Positions 1 through 9,121 of a stretch of DNA of 64,000 nucleotides are shown here, in pieces (the first letter of the stretch is position 1; the number at the start of each line of letters is the position of its first letter). Location of the stretch: the NCBI RefSeq assembly GCF_019443445.1, contig NZ_CP080378.1:434001-498000 (forward strand), in the 5' to 3' direction. The translations under genes were made by a program, and so were the position numbers. The notes beneath the pieces were generated by a model, which did no database searches, was not told the origin of the DNA, and was given only the letters and a program-made list of their open reading frames with translations. The DNA is from Massilia sp. PAMC28688. GTDB lineage: Bacteria > Pseudomonadota > Gammaproteobacteria > Burkholderiales > Burkholderiaceae_D.

Positions 1-703
1 CGTGGATATAATCGCGCAAGCCAGTACCATCGGGGGTCGGATAATCGCCCCCAAATACGGACAGCTTGTCGCGCCGGCCTTCGGCCACTTGCGCGATATA
101 CGGCACCAGGTTGTTGGGGATGCCGTTGGGCTCTTCGCCAATCAGGCCGCTTTCGTGGGCGCCCACGGGATTGAAGTAGCGCAGCAGGGCGATGCGCCAG
201 CTCGGGTCCGACTTGTGCAGGTCGCGCAGGATCTCTTCGATAAACAGCTTGCTGCGGCCATATGGATTGGTGGCCGACAGGGGAAAGTCTTCGCGGATGG
301 GCACCGTGGCCGGATCCCCGTAGACCGTGGCCGACGAACTGAACACGAGCGTCTTGACACCGTGGGCCTGCATGGTCTCAAACAGTGCCACACTGCCGGT
401 GACGTTATTGTCGTAATAGCGCAAGGGCTGCTCGACCGATTCACCGACCGCCTTCAGGCCAGCGAAGTGAATCACCGCATCGAAGGCATGGGCCGAAAAT
501 GCCGCGTCCAGCGCGGCCCGGTCGCGGATGTCGCCGACGATATAGGCCAGCGGCTTGCCGCTGATGCGCGCCACCCGTTCGGCGACGCCGGTGGTGGTGT
601 TGGACAGGTTGTCGTACGCAATCGGCTCATGGCCGGCCGCGATCAGTTCGACGCAGGTGTGGGCACCAATGTAGCCAAGGCCGCCGGTGACGAGAATTTT
701 CAT
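1..703 (-). CDS. galE: UDP-glucose 4-epimerase (C-terminus cut by window edge)
   Basis: Interconverts UDP-glucose and UDP-galactose, supplying galactose units for surface polysaccharide. The N-terminus reads MKILVTGGLGYIGAH, a Rossmann NAD-binding motif (GGxGYIG). It is followed by the DxR segment (GDIRDR), the SSSATVYG serine region and the YGRSKL catalytic Tyr-x3-Lys, as expected of an extended SDR epimerase. About 234 codons are visible; the family is usually near 340 residues, so the last third lies outside the window. The next gene upstream is a UDP-GlcNAc 2-epimerase on the same strand, which fits a sugar-nucleotide or exopolysaccharide locus continuing to the left. The family call is secure; the exact sugar specificity is inferred. 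Confidence 0.93.
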   Translation of the reverse strand, partial: MKILVTGGLGYIGAHTCVELIAAGHEPIAYDNLSNTTTGVAERVARISGKPLAYIVGDIRDRAALDAAFSAHAFDAVIHFAGLKAVGESVEQPLRYYDNNVTGSVALFETMQAHGVKTLVFSSSATVYGDPATVPIREDFPLSATNPYGRSKLFIEEILRDLHKSDPSWRIALLRYFNPVGAHESGLIGEEPNGIPNNLVPYIAQVAEGRRDKLSVFGGDYPTPDGTGLRDYIH

Positions 704-842
704 GGGTCGCTTCCTGAATAAATGAGAACAAGCCGCCGCGCAGGCATGCGTGCGGCGCGGCCGCGCGCGTCGCCATGCACGGCACGGGCATCGCGGCAGC
801 GCACAACAGGGCCGCGCTGCTGGCGCAGCGGTGCCGTGCGGA

Positions 843-1964
843 TCAGGCCTGGAGCCGGGCCAGCTCGCGCGTGAGTACTTCGACGATGCGCTCGGCGGCC
901 TTGCCATCCCACAGATGCGGGCGGCGGCCTTGCTTGCCCTGGCCGGCCAGCACCTTGCGCGCCTCGGCGACGATGCGCACGGGATCGGTCCCGACCAGCA
1001 CATTGGAGCCTTCATCGACAGTGACGGGACGCTCGGTGTTTTCGCGAATGGTAATGCAGGGCACGCCCAGTGCCGTCGTTTCTTCCTGCAGGCCGCCGCT
1101 GTCGGTCAAGACGACCGTCGCGTCTTTCCACAGGTTGAGGAAGGACATATACGCCTGTGGTCCCATCAAGGTGATGTTGGGACCGAGATCGATGCCGAAG
1201 CTGGCCAGGTTGGCGCGGGTCCGGGGGTGGACCGGGAATACCAGCGGCAGGTCGGCCGCGATTTCCTTGAGAGCGCCGGCAATGCGGGTCATCATGACCG
1301 CATCATCGACATTACTTGGACGGTGCAGCGTGATGACGCCATAGCGCCCGCCCTGTTCCGCCATGCCGGCCTTGAAGGCTGCCGTTTCATAGCTCGAGGT
1401 ATCGGCAGTGGTCAGTTTGTCGGCCTGGAACAGGACATTGTCGACCATGACGTGGCCAACGTAATGAATGGCGTCATCGCTCTTGCCTTCCTTTTGCAGG
1501 AACTTGACGGCCGACGGTTCGGTAACGAAGAACCAGTCGCTGATGCTGTCGGTGACGAGGCGGTTGATTTCTTCCGGCATGGACATGTCGCCGCTGCGCA
1601 GGCCGGCCTCCACGTGGGCGACGGGGATATTGAGCTTTTTGGCAGAGATCGAACAGGCCAGCGTGGAATTGACGTCGCCCACCACCAGCACCGCCGCAGG
1701 ACGCTCGGCAATGCACAACTCCTCGAACTGCACCATGATCTTGGCGGTCTGGGCCGCGTGGCTGCCGCCGCCGGCGCCCATGAAAATATCGGGCTGAGGA
1801 ATGCCCAGCTCTTCGAAAAACACCTCGTTCATGTCCCGGTCGTAGTGCTGGCCCGTGTGGACAATCTTGAAGGACAGTGCGCTTTGTTGCTGAAGCGCGC
1901 GCACGATCGGGGCGATCTTCATGAAATTTGGCCGGGCGCCGGCGACGAGGTAGATCAGGGACAT
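843..1964 (-). CDS. wecB: UDP-N-acetylglucosamine 2-epimerase (non-hydrolysing)
   Basis: Cytosolic enzyme that converts UDP-GlcNAc to UDP-ManNAc for surface polysaccharide. At 373 aa it has the usual length for the family. The N-terminus MSLIYLVAGARPNFMKIAP matches the family's G-(T/A)-RP start, and later segments VVGDVNSTLA, VAHVEAGLRS, PEEINR and LTDSGGLQEE are hallmarks of this GT-B fold. The ATG at 1964 was chosen because the family begins directly at this motif; the frame stays open for 24 more codons upstream without similarity to the family. It sits between galE and a CAAX-protease-like gene, so a role in exopolysaccharide made together with an exosortase system is possible (inference). 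Confidence 0.92.
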   Translation of the reverse strand: MSLIYLVAGARPNFMKIAPIVRALQQQSALSFKIVHTGQHYDRDMNEVFFEELGIPQPDIFMGAGGGSHAAQTAKIMVQFEELCIAERPAAVLVVGDVNSTLACSISAKKLNIPVAHVEAGLRSGDMSMPEEINRLVTDSISDWFFVTEPSAVKFLQKEGKSDDAIHYVGHVMVDNVLFQADKLTTADTSSYETAAFKAGMAEQGGRYGVITLHRPSNVDDAVMMTRIAGALKEIAADLPLVFPVHPRTRANLASFGIDLGPNITLMGPQAYMSFLNLWKDATVVLTDSGGLQEETTALGVPCITIRENTERPVTVDEGSNVLVGTDPVRIVAEARKVLAGQGKQGRRPHLWDGKAAERIVEVLTRELARLQA

Positions 1965-2072
1965 GGCTGTTCGATTTTTGGCAAAAGGACAATTATAGGA
2001 TGAAAGCCGGATTTGATGGTTTCCGTTTGATGACAAGCGTAAATATCAGCCCGACACCTGCCATCGCCTGCC

Positions 2073-2783
2073 CTACCAGAATGTCCAGTTGCCCGTGTAG
2101 ACCACCCAGCAACCCAGCACGCCATTGGTCAGCGCATGGGCAATCACGGGTGCCCATAAGCTGCGTTGTCGCACGTACAGCCAGCTGTAGGCAGCCCCTG
2201 CCACAATGCCGGCCAGCCACAGGTGATGCTCAAAGCCGAAAATGACGGCGCCGATGGCGGCGCTTTGCAGCGTCACCCGGGCCGGATCGAGCGACAGGAA
2301 ATCGTTCTTGTCCAGCCAGCGCATGAGGAAGGAGCGCCAGAACAATTCTTCCATGACGGGCACCACCAGGGCAGCGCCGGCGATGCGCGCCGCCACCAGC
2401 AGCCAATCGACCTGGCCGCCACTGCTGGGATCGTACCCGCCCGGCGCGCCGATCACCATCCACCCCGTGCTGAGGGAAATCCACAGGACGAACACGACGG
2501 CACCTACCGCCAGGGCAGCGATGACACCCTTTGGAGTCATGTCCCAGCGGTGAAGTTCCGTGTAGTCGCGCCAAAAATACGCAAGCGTTGCGACCACGGC
2601 CACTGTCTTGACCGGATACAGGTAGCGCAGGCTGTCGGCCGCTACGCCCAGGGAGGCAAGCAGGGGCTCGACCAGGAAAAAGGCCAGGTACACCAGAAAG
2701 GGCAATACCCGGGCCCATGCAGCGCGGCTGAGCAAGGGTTGCTTGCCTGGCCGGGCGGCACCGTGCTGATCATTTGCCGGCAT
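2073..2783 (-). CDS. CAAX prenyl protease-related / CPBP-family membrane protein (exosortase-associated type)
   Basis: A 236-aa integral membrane protein with several hydrophobic segments. It carries all three CPBP/Abi-type glutamic protease motifs: EELFWR (EExxxR, about residue 145), FGFEHH (FxxxH, about 182) and HALTN (HxxxN, about 215). The length and the motif context resemble the CAAX-protease-related family found in genomes with PEP-CTERM/exosortase sorting, usually near exopolysaccharide genes. The neighbouring wecB and galE fit that. No exosortase is inside the window. The substrate is unknown. It follows the ABC-F gene by 6 bp, so it is probably cotranscribed with it. Confidence 0.7.
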   Translation of the reverse strand: MPANDQHGAARPGKQPLLSRAAWARVLPFLVYLAFFLVEPLLASLGVAADSLRYLYPVKTVAVVATLAYFWRDYTELHRWDMTPKGVIAALAVGAVVFVLWISLSTGWMVIGAPGGYDPSSGGQVDWLLVAARIAGAALVVPVMEELFWRSFLMRWLDKNDFLSLDPARVTLQSAAIGAVIFGFEHHLWLAGIVAGAAYSWLYVRQRSLWAPVIAHALTNGVLGCWVVYTGNWTFW

Positions 2784-2789
2784 CAGGGC

Positions 2790-4685
2790 TTATCCTTTGC
2801 TGCGTGCTTCAATCTGTTCCCATTTTTCCAGCGCATCCATGAGCAGCTGATCGATTTCGGCAAAGCGCGCGTTGATGCGCTTGGCGTCGGCCGGATTGGT
2901 CTTGTAGAAATCAGGGGCATTGAGCTGGGCCGTGATGAGAGACTGTTCATCCTCCAGGCTGGCAATGAGCAGGGGCAGCTCTTCGAGTTCGCGCTGCTCC
3001 TTGTAGCTCAGTTTGGATTTCTTGGCCGGCGCTGCCGGCGCCGCGGCCGCGACTGGCTTTGCCGCAGGCTTGGGCTGCGCAGCCGGCGTCTGGGTCTTGA
3101 CCCGCTCCCAGTCGCTGTAACCGCCCACGAATTCGCGCCAGCGGCCCTCGCCCTCGGCCACGATGACCTGGGTCACCACATTGTCGAGAAACATGCGGTC
3201 GTGGCTGACCAGGAAGACGGTGCCCTTGTAATCTTCCAGCAATTCTTCCAGCAATTCCAGCGTATCGATGTCGAGGTCGTTGGTCGGCTCGTCAAGCACC
3301 AGGCAATTGGCCGGTTTGGCAAACAGGCGTGCCAGCAGCAGGCGGTTGCGCTCGCCGCCGGAGAGCGACTTGACCGGCGAACGTGCGCGTTCTGGCGCGA
3401 ACAGGAAGTCGTTCAGGTACGTCATGACGTGTTTGCGCGCGCCATTGATCTCCACCCAGTCGCTGCCGGGGGAAATGGTGTCCATCAGGCTGGCCTCTTC
3501 ATTGAGCTGGGCCCGCATTTGGTCGAAATACGCCACCTGCAGCCGGGTGCCAAGCTTGACGGTGCCGCTGTCGGGCGCCTCTTCTCCGAGGATCATCTTG
3601 AGCAAGGTGGTCTTGCCGGCGCCGTTGGCACCGATCAGGCCAATCTTGTCGCCGCGCAGGATGGTACCGCTGAAATCCTTGACGATGACCTTCTCGCCAT
3701 ACGACTTGTTCACGTTTTCCAGGTCGGCCACGATCTTGCCGGAGCGCTCGCCCGCACTCACTTCAAGCTTGACCTGGCCCTGCATTTCGCGGCGGGCGGC
3801 GCGCTGCACGCGCAGCGCTTCGAGGCGGCGCACGCGGCCTTCATCACGCACGCGGCGGGCCTTGACGCCCTTGCGGATCCAGACTTCTTCCTGCGCCAGG
3901 AACTTGTCGAACTTGGCCGCTTCGACTTCCTCGATCTCCAGCTGTTCGCTCTTGCGGGTCTGGTAGGCCGAGAAGTTGCCGGGGTAGGACAGCAGCTTGC
4001 CGCGATCGAGTTCAATGATGCGGGTGGCCACATTGTCAAGGAAGGAGCGGTCGTGGGTGATGAACAGGACCGAGCCCTTGAAGTCGCGCAGCAAGCCCTC
4101 GAGCCACATGATGGAGCGGAAATCGAGGTGGTTGGTCGGTTCGTCCAGCAGCAGCACGTCGGGCGCCGAGACCAGGGCCACCGCCAGGGCCACGCGCTTT
4201 TGCATGCCGCCCGAGAGCGTCCCCATCAGCATTTCGCCGGACAGGCTGAGGCGATCGAGCGTGGTATCGACCTTGTTTTGCATGCTCCAGCCATCGGTGG
4301 CATCGAGTTTGACCTGCAGCTCGTGCATGCGTTCCATGAGCGCGTCATCGTCGCCCTGGCCGAACTGGCCGGTGAGCTGCTCGTACTCGGCCAGCATGGC
4401 TGCCTGTTCGCCCATGCCGGCGGCGACGGCGTCGAACACCGACATGGAAGGATCGAAGGTCGGCTCCTGTTCCACGTAAGCGATTTTCAATCCCTGCTGC
4501 TGGACCAGCAAGCCATCGTCGAGCTTGAAGCGGCCGGAAATAATCTTCAGCAAGGACGACTTGCCGGTGCCGTTGCGGCCGATCAGGCCGACGCGTTCAC
4601 CCGTTTCCAGGGAAAACTCCGCGTGATCGAGAAGCGCGACGTGGCCGAACGCAAGTTGCGCTGACGATAGAGAGATGACTGCCAT
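2790..4685 (-). CDS. uup: ABC-F family ATPase, Uup type
   Basis: Soluble tandem ATPase of the ABC-F class, proteins that act on the ribosome or on DNA-related processes; it has no membrane domain. The first ABC domain has Walker A GRNGTGKSS (near residue 40), signature LSGGMQKR and Walker B VLLLDEPTNHLD. The second has GANGAGKTT, LSGGERNR and LVLDEPTNDLD. The C-terminal region of about 80 residues, rich in K, E and Q after an Ala/Pro linker, looks like the coiled-coil domain that distinguishes Uup from EttA. Start 4685 (MAVISLSS) matches ABC-F N-termini; upstream in-frame codons are not family-like. Length is 631 aa. tRNA-Arg lies just upstream on the same strand. Confidence 0.9.
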   Translation of the reverse strand: MAVISLSSAQLAFGHVALLDHAEFSLETGERVGLIGRNGTGKSSLLKIISGRFKLDDGLLVQQQGLKIAYVEQEPTFDPSMSVFDAVAAGMGEQAAMLAEYEQLTGQFGQGDDDALMERMHELQVKLDATDGWSMQNKVDTTLDRLSLSGEMLMGTLSGGMQKRVALAVALVSAPDVLLLDEPTNHLDFRSIMWLEGLLRDFKGSVLFITHDRSFLDNVATRIIELDRGKLLSYPGNFSAYQTRKSEQLEIEEVEAAKFDKFLAQEEVWIRKGVKARRVRDEGRVRRLEALRVQRAARREMQGQVKLEVSAGERSGKIVADLENVNKSYGEKVIVKDFSGTILRGDKIGLIGANGAGKTTLLKMILGEEAPDSGTVKLGTRLQVAYFDQMRAQLNEEASLMDTISPGSDWVEINGARKHVMTYLNDFLFAPERARSPVKSLSGGERNRLLLARLFAKPANCLVLDEPTNDLDIDTLELLEELLEDYKGTVFLVSHDRMFLDNVVTQVIVAEGEGRWREFVGGYSDWERVKTQTPAAQPKPAAKPVAAAAPAAPAKKSKLSYKEQRELEELPLLIASLEDEQSLITAQLNAPDFYKTNPADAKRINARFAEIDQLLMDALEKWEQIEARSKG

Positions 4686-4807
4686 AGTGTGTAGAGTGCG
4701 GGGCCGGCGAAAGCGGCCGAAATGAATCGGAAGGCAGCATTGTACCGATAGAAACGGCCGGGCTGCCAGTTTGGGCAATTTTTGCCTGAAAGGCGCTGGT
4801 GCGGAGA

Positions 4808-4882
4808 TGGTGTCGCCAGCAGGAATCGAACCTGCATCTAAGTCTTAGGAGGACCTTGTACTATCCATTGTACTATGGCGAC
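4808..4882 (-). tRNA. tRNA-Arg (anticodon CCT), CCA encoded
   Basis: On the minus strand the acceptor stem is GTCGCCA/TGGCGAC, followed by discriminator A and an encoded CCA. The D stem is GTAC/GTAC, the anticodon stem AGGTC/GACTT with loop CTCCTAA (anticodon CCT), and the T arm GCAGG-TTCGAAT-CCTGC. It reads AGG codons and is a single-copy tRNA between the ABC-F gene and the repeat element. Confidence 0.95.
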
Positions 4883-4953
4883 ACACGAGCCCGTGATTAT
4901 ACCGCGTCACCCCGGCCCTGACCACTGGCTGCGGCAACTTCCTCCTCTACGCC

Positions 4954-5383
4954 CAAAATCAATTTCCCCCCACCAGGGTCAGACCACTTAAACGCGGCAA
5001 AATCAATTTCCTGCACGCGGGGTCAGACCACTTAAACGGGCAAAATGCAACTATTTTCCAACATCCATTACCTACTTTGAACTGCTGTCCGCCTCCCACA
5101 CTATGAAAATCCCATGCCGAACCCGCTTGCCGGGCGACGGACAACGGTGTGGCAAAACGGTGGGGCAATGCTGGACACAGCAGCGGAGCCCGGGAGTTTC
5201 CTGAGCCCGACAACGTAAGATTCATTGGCCATAGCTTAGTGTGGCCAATATCGTTCCTTGAAGTAATTACTTTTATCGTTTTCGGCATGAAAACGGCGAA
5301 AAATATTGCTTTAACTGCGTTTAAGTGGTCTGACCCCGCCTATGGGAAATTGATTTTGGTGCGTTTAAGTGGTCTGACCCTGG
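4954..5383. repeat. Small non-coding element with 66-bp terminal inverted repeats (MITE/REP-like)
   Basis: The left arm (4973-5038) and right arm (5318-5383) are inverted copies of each other, 66 bp each and about 60/66 identical. Each arm holds two copies of GGTCAGACCACTTAAACG separated by AAAATCAATTTCC and a variable 7-mer; one further CAAAATCAATTTCC lies at 4954. The core GGTC-A-GACC is itself an inverted repeat. The 279-bp interior is AT-richer than its surroundings and has no recognisable gene; the ORFs that cross it are translations of the repeats. The GGGTCAGACC core resembles sequences mobilised in trans by REP-associated (RAYT/Y1) transposases (inference). No clear target duplication is visible. 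The element fills most of the 535-bp gap between the tRNA and the ridA-like gene. Confidence 0.7.
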
Positions 5384-5420
5384 TTTTTGGAAACAAAAGG
5401 CACGCGGATTTTCGTTACCG

Positions 5421-5812
5421 TCAGGGGATGATGGCGGTGACTTCGATTTCGACCCGTGCCCGGTCTTCGATCAGGGCGGCAACTTGCACGGCAGTCATGG
5501 CCGGGTAGTGGCGTCCGATCACGTCCCGGTATGCCATGCCCACTTCTCTTCCCGCTGCGAGATATTCCTTTTTGTCCAGCACATACCAGGTCATTCGCAC
5601 GATGTGCTCCGGCCGCGCGCCTGCTTCGGCCAGCACCGCCACCACGTTTTCCAGCGCCTGACGGGTCTGGCCGGCAAAATCATCAGTGTGGAACTGCCCC
5701 TGGCCGTCCCAGCCGATCATGCCGCTCACATGCACACTGCGGCCGCTCGCGGCCACGCCATTCGAATAGCCCCTGGGACGCGCCCAGCCCGGCGGTTGTA
5801 ACAAGTCCATGC

Positions 5813-5816
<4 letters not shown>
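5421..5816 (-). CDS. RidA family (YjgF/YER057c/UK114) enamine/imine deaminase-like protein
   Basis: A 131-aa cytosolic trimer-type protein. The family hydrolyses reactive enamines or imines. Visible family features are the N-terminal YSNGVAASG stretch, [10 protein letters not shown], the helix [17 protein letters not shown] and the C-terminal [12 protein letters not shown], with an R near residue 119 ([10 protein letters not shown]) in the place of the substrate-carboxylate Arg. It is the last gene of the aromatic acid operon and its start overlaps the acyl-CoA dehydrogenase stop by ATGA. The expected first ring product from 2-aminobenzoyl-CoA is an enamine, so this protein may be the deaminating hydrolase of that pathway rather than a housekeeping RidA. 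That role is inference. Confidence 0.85.
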
Positions 5817-6979
<1,163 letters not shown>

Positions 6980-6980
6980 G

Positions 6981-7835
6981 TCAGTCGCCCTCGAATTGCG
7001 GCTGTTGCCTGGCCACGAAGGCGTGGTAGGCGCGATGGAAGTCATTGGTGGCCATGCAGATGGCCTGCGCCTGGGCTTCGGCTTCAATCGCTTCGTCCAC
7101 GCCCATGTTCCACTCCTGCTGGAGCATCTTCTTGGTCATGCCGTGCGCGAAAGTGGGTCCGCCCGCCAGCGCCGCGGCCAGCGCCTGCGCGTCGGCCAGC
7201 AGGGCTCCCGGCTCGCTGATGCTGTTGAAGAAGCCCCAGCGCTCGGCCTCGGTCCCGGACATCGAGCGCCCGGTGTACAACAGTTCCGCGGCCCGGCCCT
7301 GCCCGATCACGCGCGGCAGCAGCGCGCACGCGCCCATGTCGCATCCGGCCAGGCCAACCCGGGTGAACAAGAATGCGGTCTTGCTGCGCGCGGTGCCGAT
7401 GCGCATGTCCGATGACAGCGACAGGATGGCGCCGGCGCCCGCACACACGCCGTCGACGGCGGCGATAACGGGCTGGGGACAGGCCCGCATGGCCTTGACC
7501 AGGTCTCCGGTCATGCGGGTAAATGCCAGCAGCCCGGGCATGTCGAGCTTTGTCAGCGGCCCGATGATGTCGTGCACGTCGCCCCCCGAGCAGAAATTGT
7601 CGCCGGCACCGGTGATGACGATTGCCTTGACGTCGTCGGCGTAGGCCAAGGCGCGGAACAGGTCGCGCAGTTCGGCGTACGTGTCGAACGTCAGCGGGTT
7701 CTTGCGCTCAGGGCGATTGAGCGTGACGGTCGCCACGCCGCCTTCGACCTCGAACCTGAAGTGGCTGGCCGTGTAATCAGCGAGCCGGCTGCGGTTGCCC
7801 GGCAGCTGGTGCGCCTGGCCTGGTAGGTAACGCAT
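6981..7835 (-). CDS. Enoyl-CoA hydratase/isomerase family protein
   Basis: Crotonase-fold enzyme of 284 aa. It shows the [18 protein letters not shown] start, the oxyanion-hole segment [15 protein letters not shown] and [26 protein letters not shown]. It is encoded between the MarR regulator and the acyl-CoA dehydrogenase in the aromatic acid operon, so hydration or hydrolytic ring cleavage of an alicyclic CoA intermediate is likely. Crotonase family members can also be isomerases or hydrolases, and substrate is not decided here. Confidence 0.88.
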   Translation of the reverse strand: MRYLPGQAHQLPGNRSRLADYTASHFRFEVEGGVATVTLNRPERKNPLTFDTYAELRDLFRALAYADDVKAIVITGAGDNFCSGGDVHDIIGPLTKLDMPGLLAFTRMTGDLVKAMRACPQPVIAAVDGVCAGAGAILSLSSDMRIGTARSKTAFLFTRVGLAGCDMGACALLPRVIGQGRAAELLYTGRSMSGTEAERWGFFNSISEPGALLADAQALAAALAGGPTFAHGMTKKMLQQEWNMGVDEAIEAEAQAQAICMATNDFHRAYHAFVARQQPQFEGD

Positions 7836-7844
7836 GGTGATTCC

Positions 7845-8372
7845 TTATTCCTGTTTGTCGTCGGCCGAGTTCAGGTGCTGCTTCATCTGCGACAGCAGTG
7901 TGATCAGCTGGCCCTTGTCGTCGGGAGAGATATCCTGCAGCAGCTCGGCGATCCAGCCTTCATGCACCACCGCCATGTCGGCAAAGGTGCGCCGCCCCGC
8001 CTCGGTAAGCTTGACCGTATACACCCGGCGGTCCTTTGCATCGGGCACGCGCACCACCAGCTGCTCGCGCTCGAGCTGGTCGGTGATGCCGGTGATGTTC
8101 CCACCGGTGACCATCATGCGCCTGGACAGCTCGCCCATGCGCAGGCCTTCGGGATGGCGCTCCAGCTGCGCCATCAGGTCAAAGCGCGGCAGCGTGATAT
8201 CGAAGGTGGTGCGCATGCGGCTGCGGATTTCATTTTCGATCTTCACGGTGCAGGCCAGCATGCGCAGCCACAGCTTGAGCGACTGATGGTGGTCCTGTGT
8301 CAGGCGGCTGGCCAGGTCAAGTGGCTGCGCGCCATCTCCCTGTACCGCCCCCGCGCCGGATTGGTCGCTCAC
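7845..8372 (-). CDS. MarR family transcriptional regulator
   Basis: A 175-aa winged-helix repressor. Recognisable parts are LPRFDLMAQLERHPEGLRMGELSRRMMVTGGNITGITDQLEREQLVVRVPDAKDRR… (given in part), i.e. the HTH and the wing with the D-x-RR motif near residue 120. The best start is GTG at 8372, which overlaps the SDR stop (…ATGTGA…) by 4 bp; no suitable ATG exists upstream in frame. Being inside the operon it probably senses an aromatic CoA thioester or acid and controls the promoter in front of the ligase gene, where a TTTAG-AC-CTAAA palindrome lies (inference). Confidence 0.85.
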   Translation of the reverse strand: MSDQSGAGAVQGDGAQPLDLASRLTQDHHQSLKLWLRMLACTVKIENEIRSRMRTTFDITLPRFDLMAQLERHPEGLRMGELSRRMMVTGGNITGITDQLEREQLVVRVPDAKDRRVYTVKLTEAGRRTFADMAVVHEGWIAELLQDISPDDKGQLITLLSQMKQHLNSADDKQE

Positions 8373-9121
8373 ATGACCTCCCCGCCCGCCACCGCAAGCG
8401 CCTGGCCGTTCATGGCGCCCGACCCGGGCAGGCATAACCACCGAACGGCGTTGGCCACTTCGTCGGCCTGCACCAGTCGTCCCTGGGGATTGCCGGCGGC
8501 CAGTTCGCTGCGCGCCTGCTCTTGACTGCGCCCGGTCTTGGCCACGATGTTGGCCACCGCGTCGCTGACAATGCCGGTGTCGGTAAAGCCCGGGCACACG
8601 GCGTTGGCCGTCACGCCCTTGAGCGCAACCTCCAGCGCCAGTGCGCGCGTCATGCCGATCACACCATGCTTGGCCGCGCAATAGGCTGCCACGTAGCGGT
8701 ATCCGGCCAGCCCTGCGGTGGAGGCGACATTGACCACCCGTCCCCAGCCCGCGGCCAGCATGGCGGGCAGCGCGGCCTGGGTGCAGTGAAAGGTACCGCT
8801 CAGATTTACGTCGAGCATGCGCTGCCACGTGGCCTCGTCGGTCTTGCCAAAAGGGGCAGATGCGGCCTGCCCTGCATTGTTGACGAGGATGTCCACCTGG
8901 CCTGCCTGCGCGAATGCGGCGTCCACCTGGCGCCGGTCCGCCACGTCCATTACCACGCAGGCGGCGCCGATAGCGCGGCCTGCGGCCAGCAGCCGGCTTT
9001 CGTCGCGCCCGCAAATCGTCACCCGCGCGCCGGCATCAATCAGGGCCCGCGCCACCGCCAGGCCGATGCCGCTGCCGCCACCCGTCACCAGCGCGTGCTT
9101 TCCGGTCAGTTCGCCCATCAT
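8369..9121 (-). CDS. Short-chain dehydrogenase/reductase (3-hydroxyacyl-CoA dehydrogenase-like)
   Basis: Classical SDR of 250 aa: cofactor motif TGGGSGIG (residues 11-18), NNAG, catalytic Ser region VASTAG, YCAAK (Tyr-x3-Lys) and C-terminal PGFTDTG. ATG at 9121 overlaps the monooxygenase stop (ATGA); an adjacent ATG at 9118 is an alternative. In this operon it would oxidise a hydroxyl or reduce a ketone on the alicyclic CoA intermediate. The C-terminal codons overlap the MarR start. Confidence 0.88.
   Translation of the reverse strand: MMGELTGKHALVTGGGSGIGLAVARALIDAGARVTICGRDESRLLAAGRAIGAACVVMDVADRRQVDAAFAQAGQVDILVNNAGQAASAPFGKTDEATWQRMLDVNLSGTFHCTQAALPAMLAAGWGRVVNVASTAGLAGYRYVAAYCAAKHGVIGMTRALALEVALKGVTANAVCPGFTDTGIVSDAVANIVAKTGRSQEQARSELAAGNPQGRLVQADEVANAVRWLCLPGSGAMNGQALAVAGGEVM

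Noticed and set aside
2166..4664. 832-codon plus-strand ORF opposite the ABC-F and CAAX genes
   Set aside because: Typical antisense open frame in GC-rich DNA; the minus-strand genes have full family motifs.
4959..5508. Two ORFs of 109 and 119 codons running into the inverted-repeat element
   Set aside because: Both share the same peptide stretch only because they read the inverted repeats; no ribosome-binding site or family similarity.
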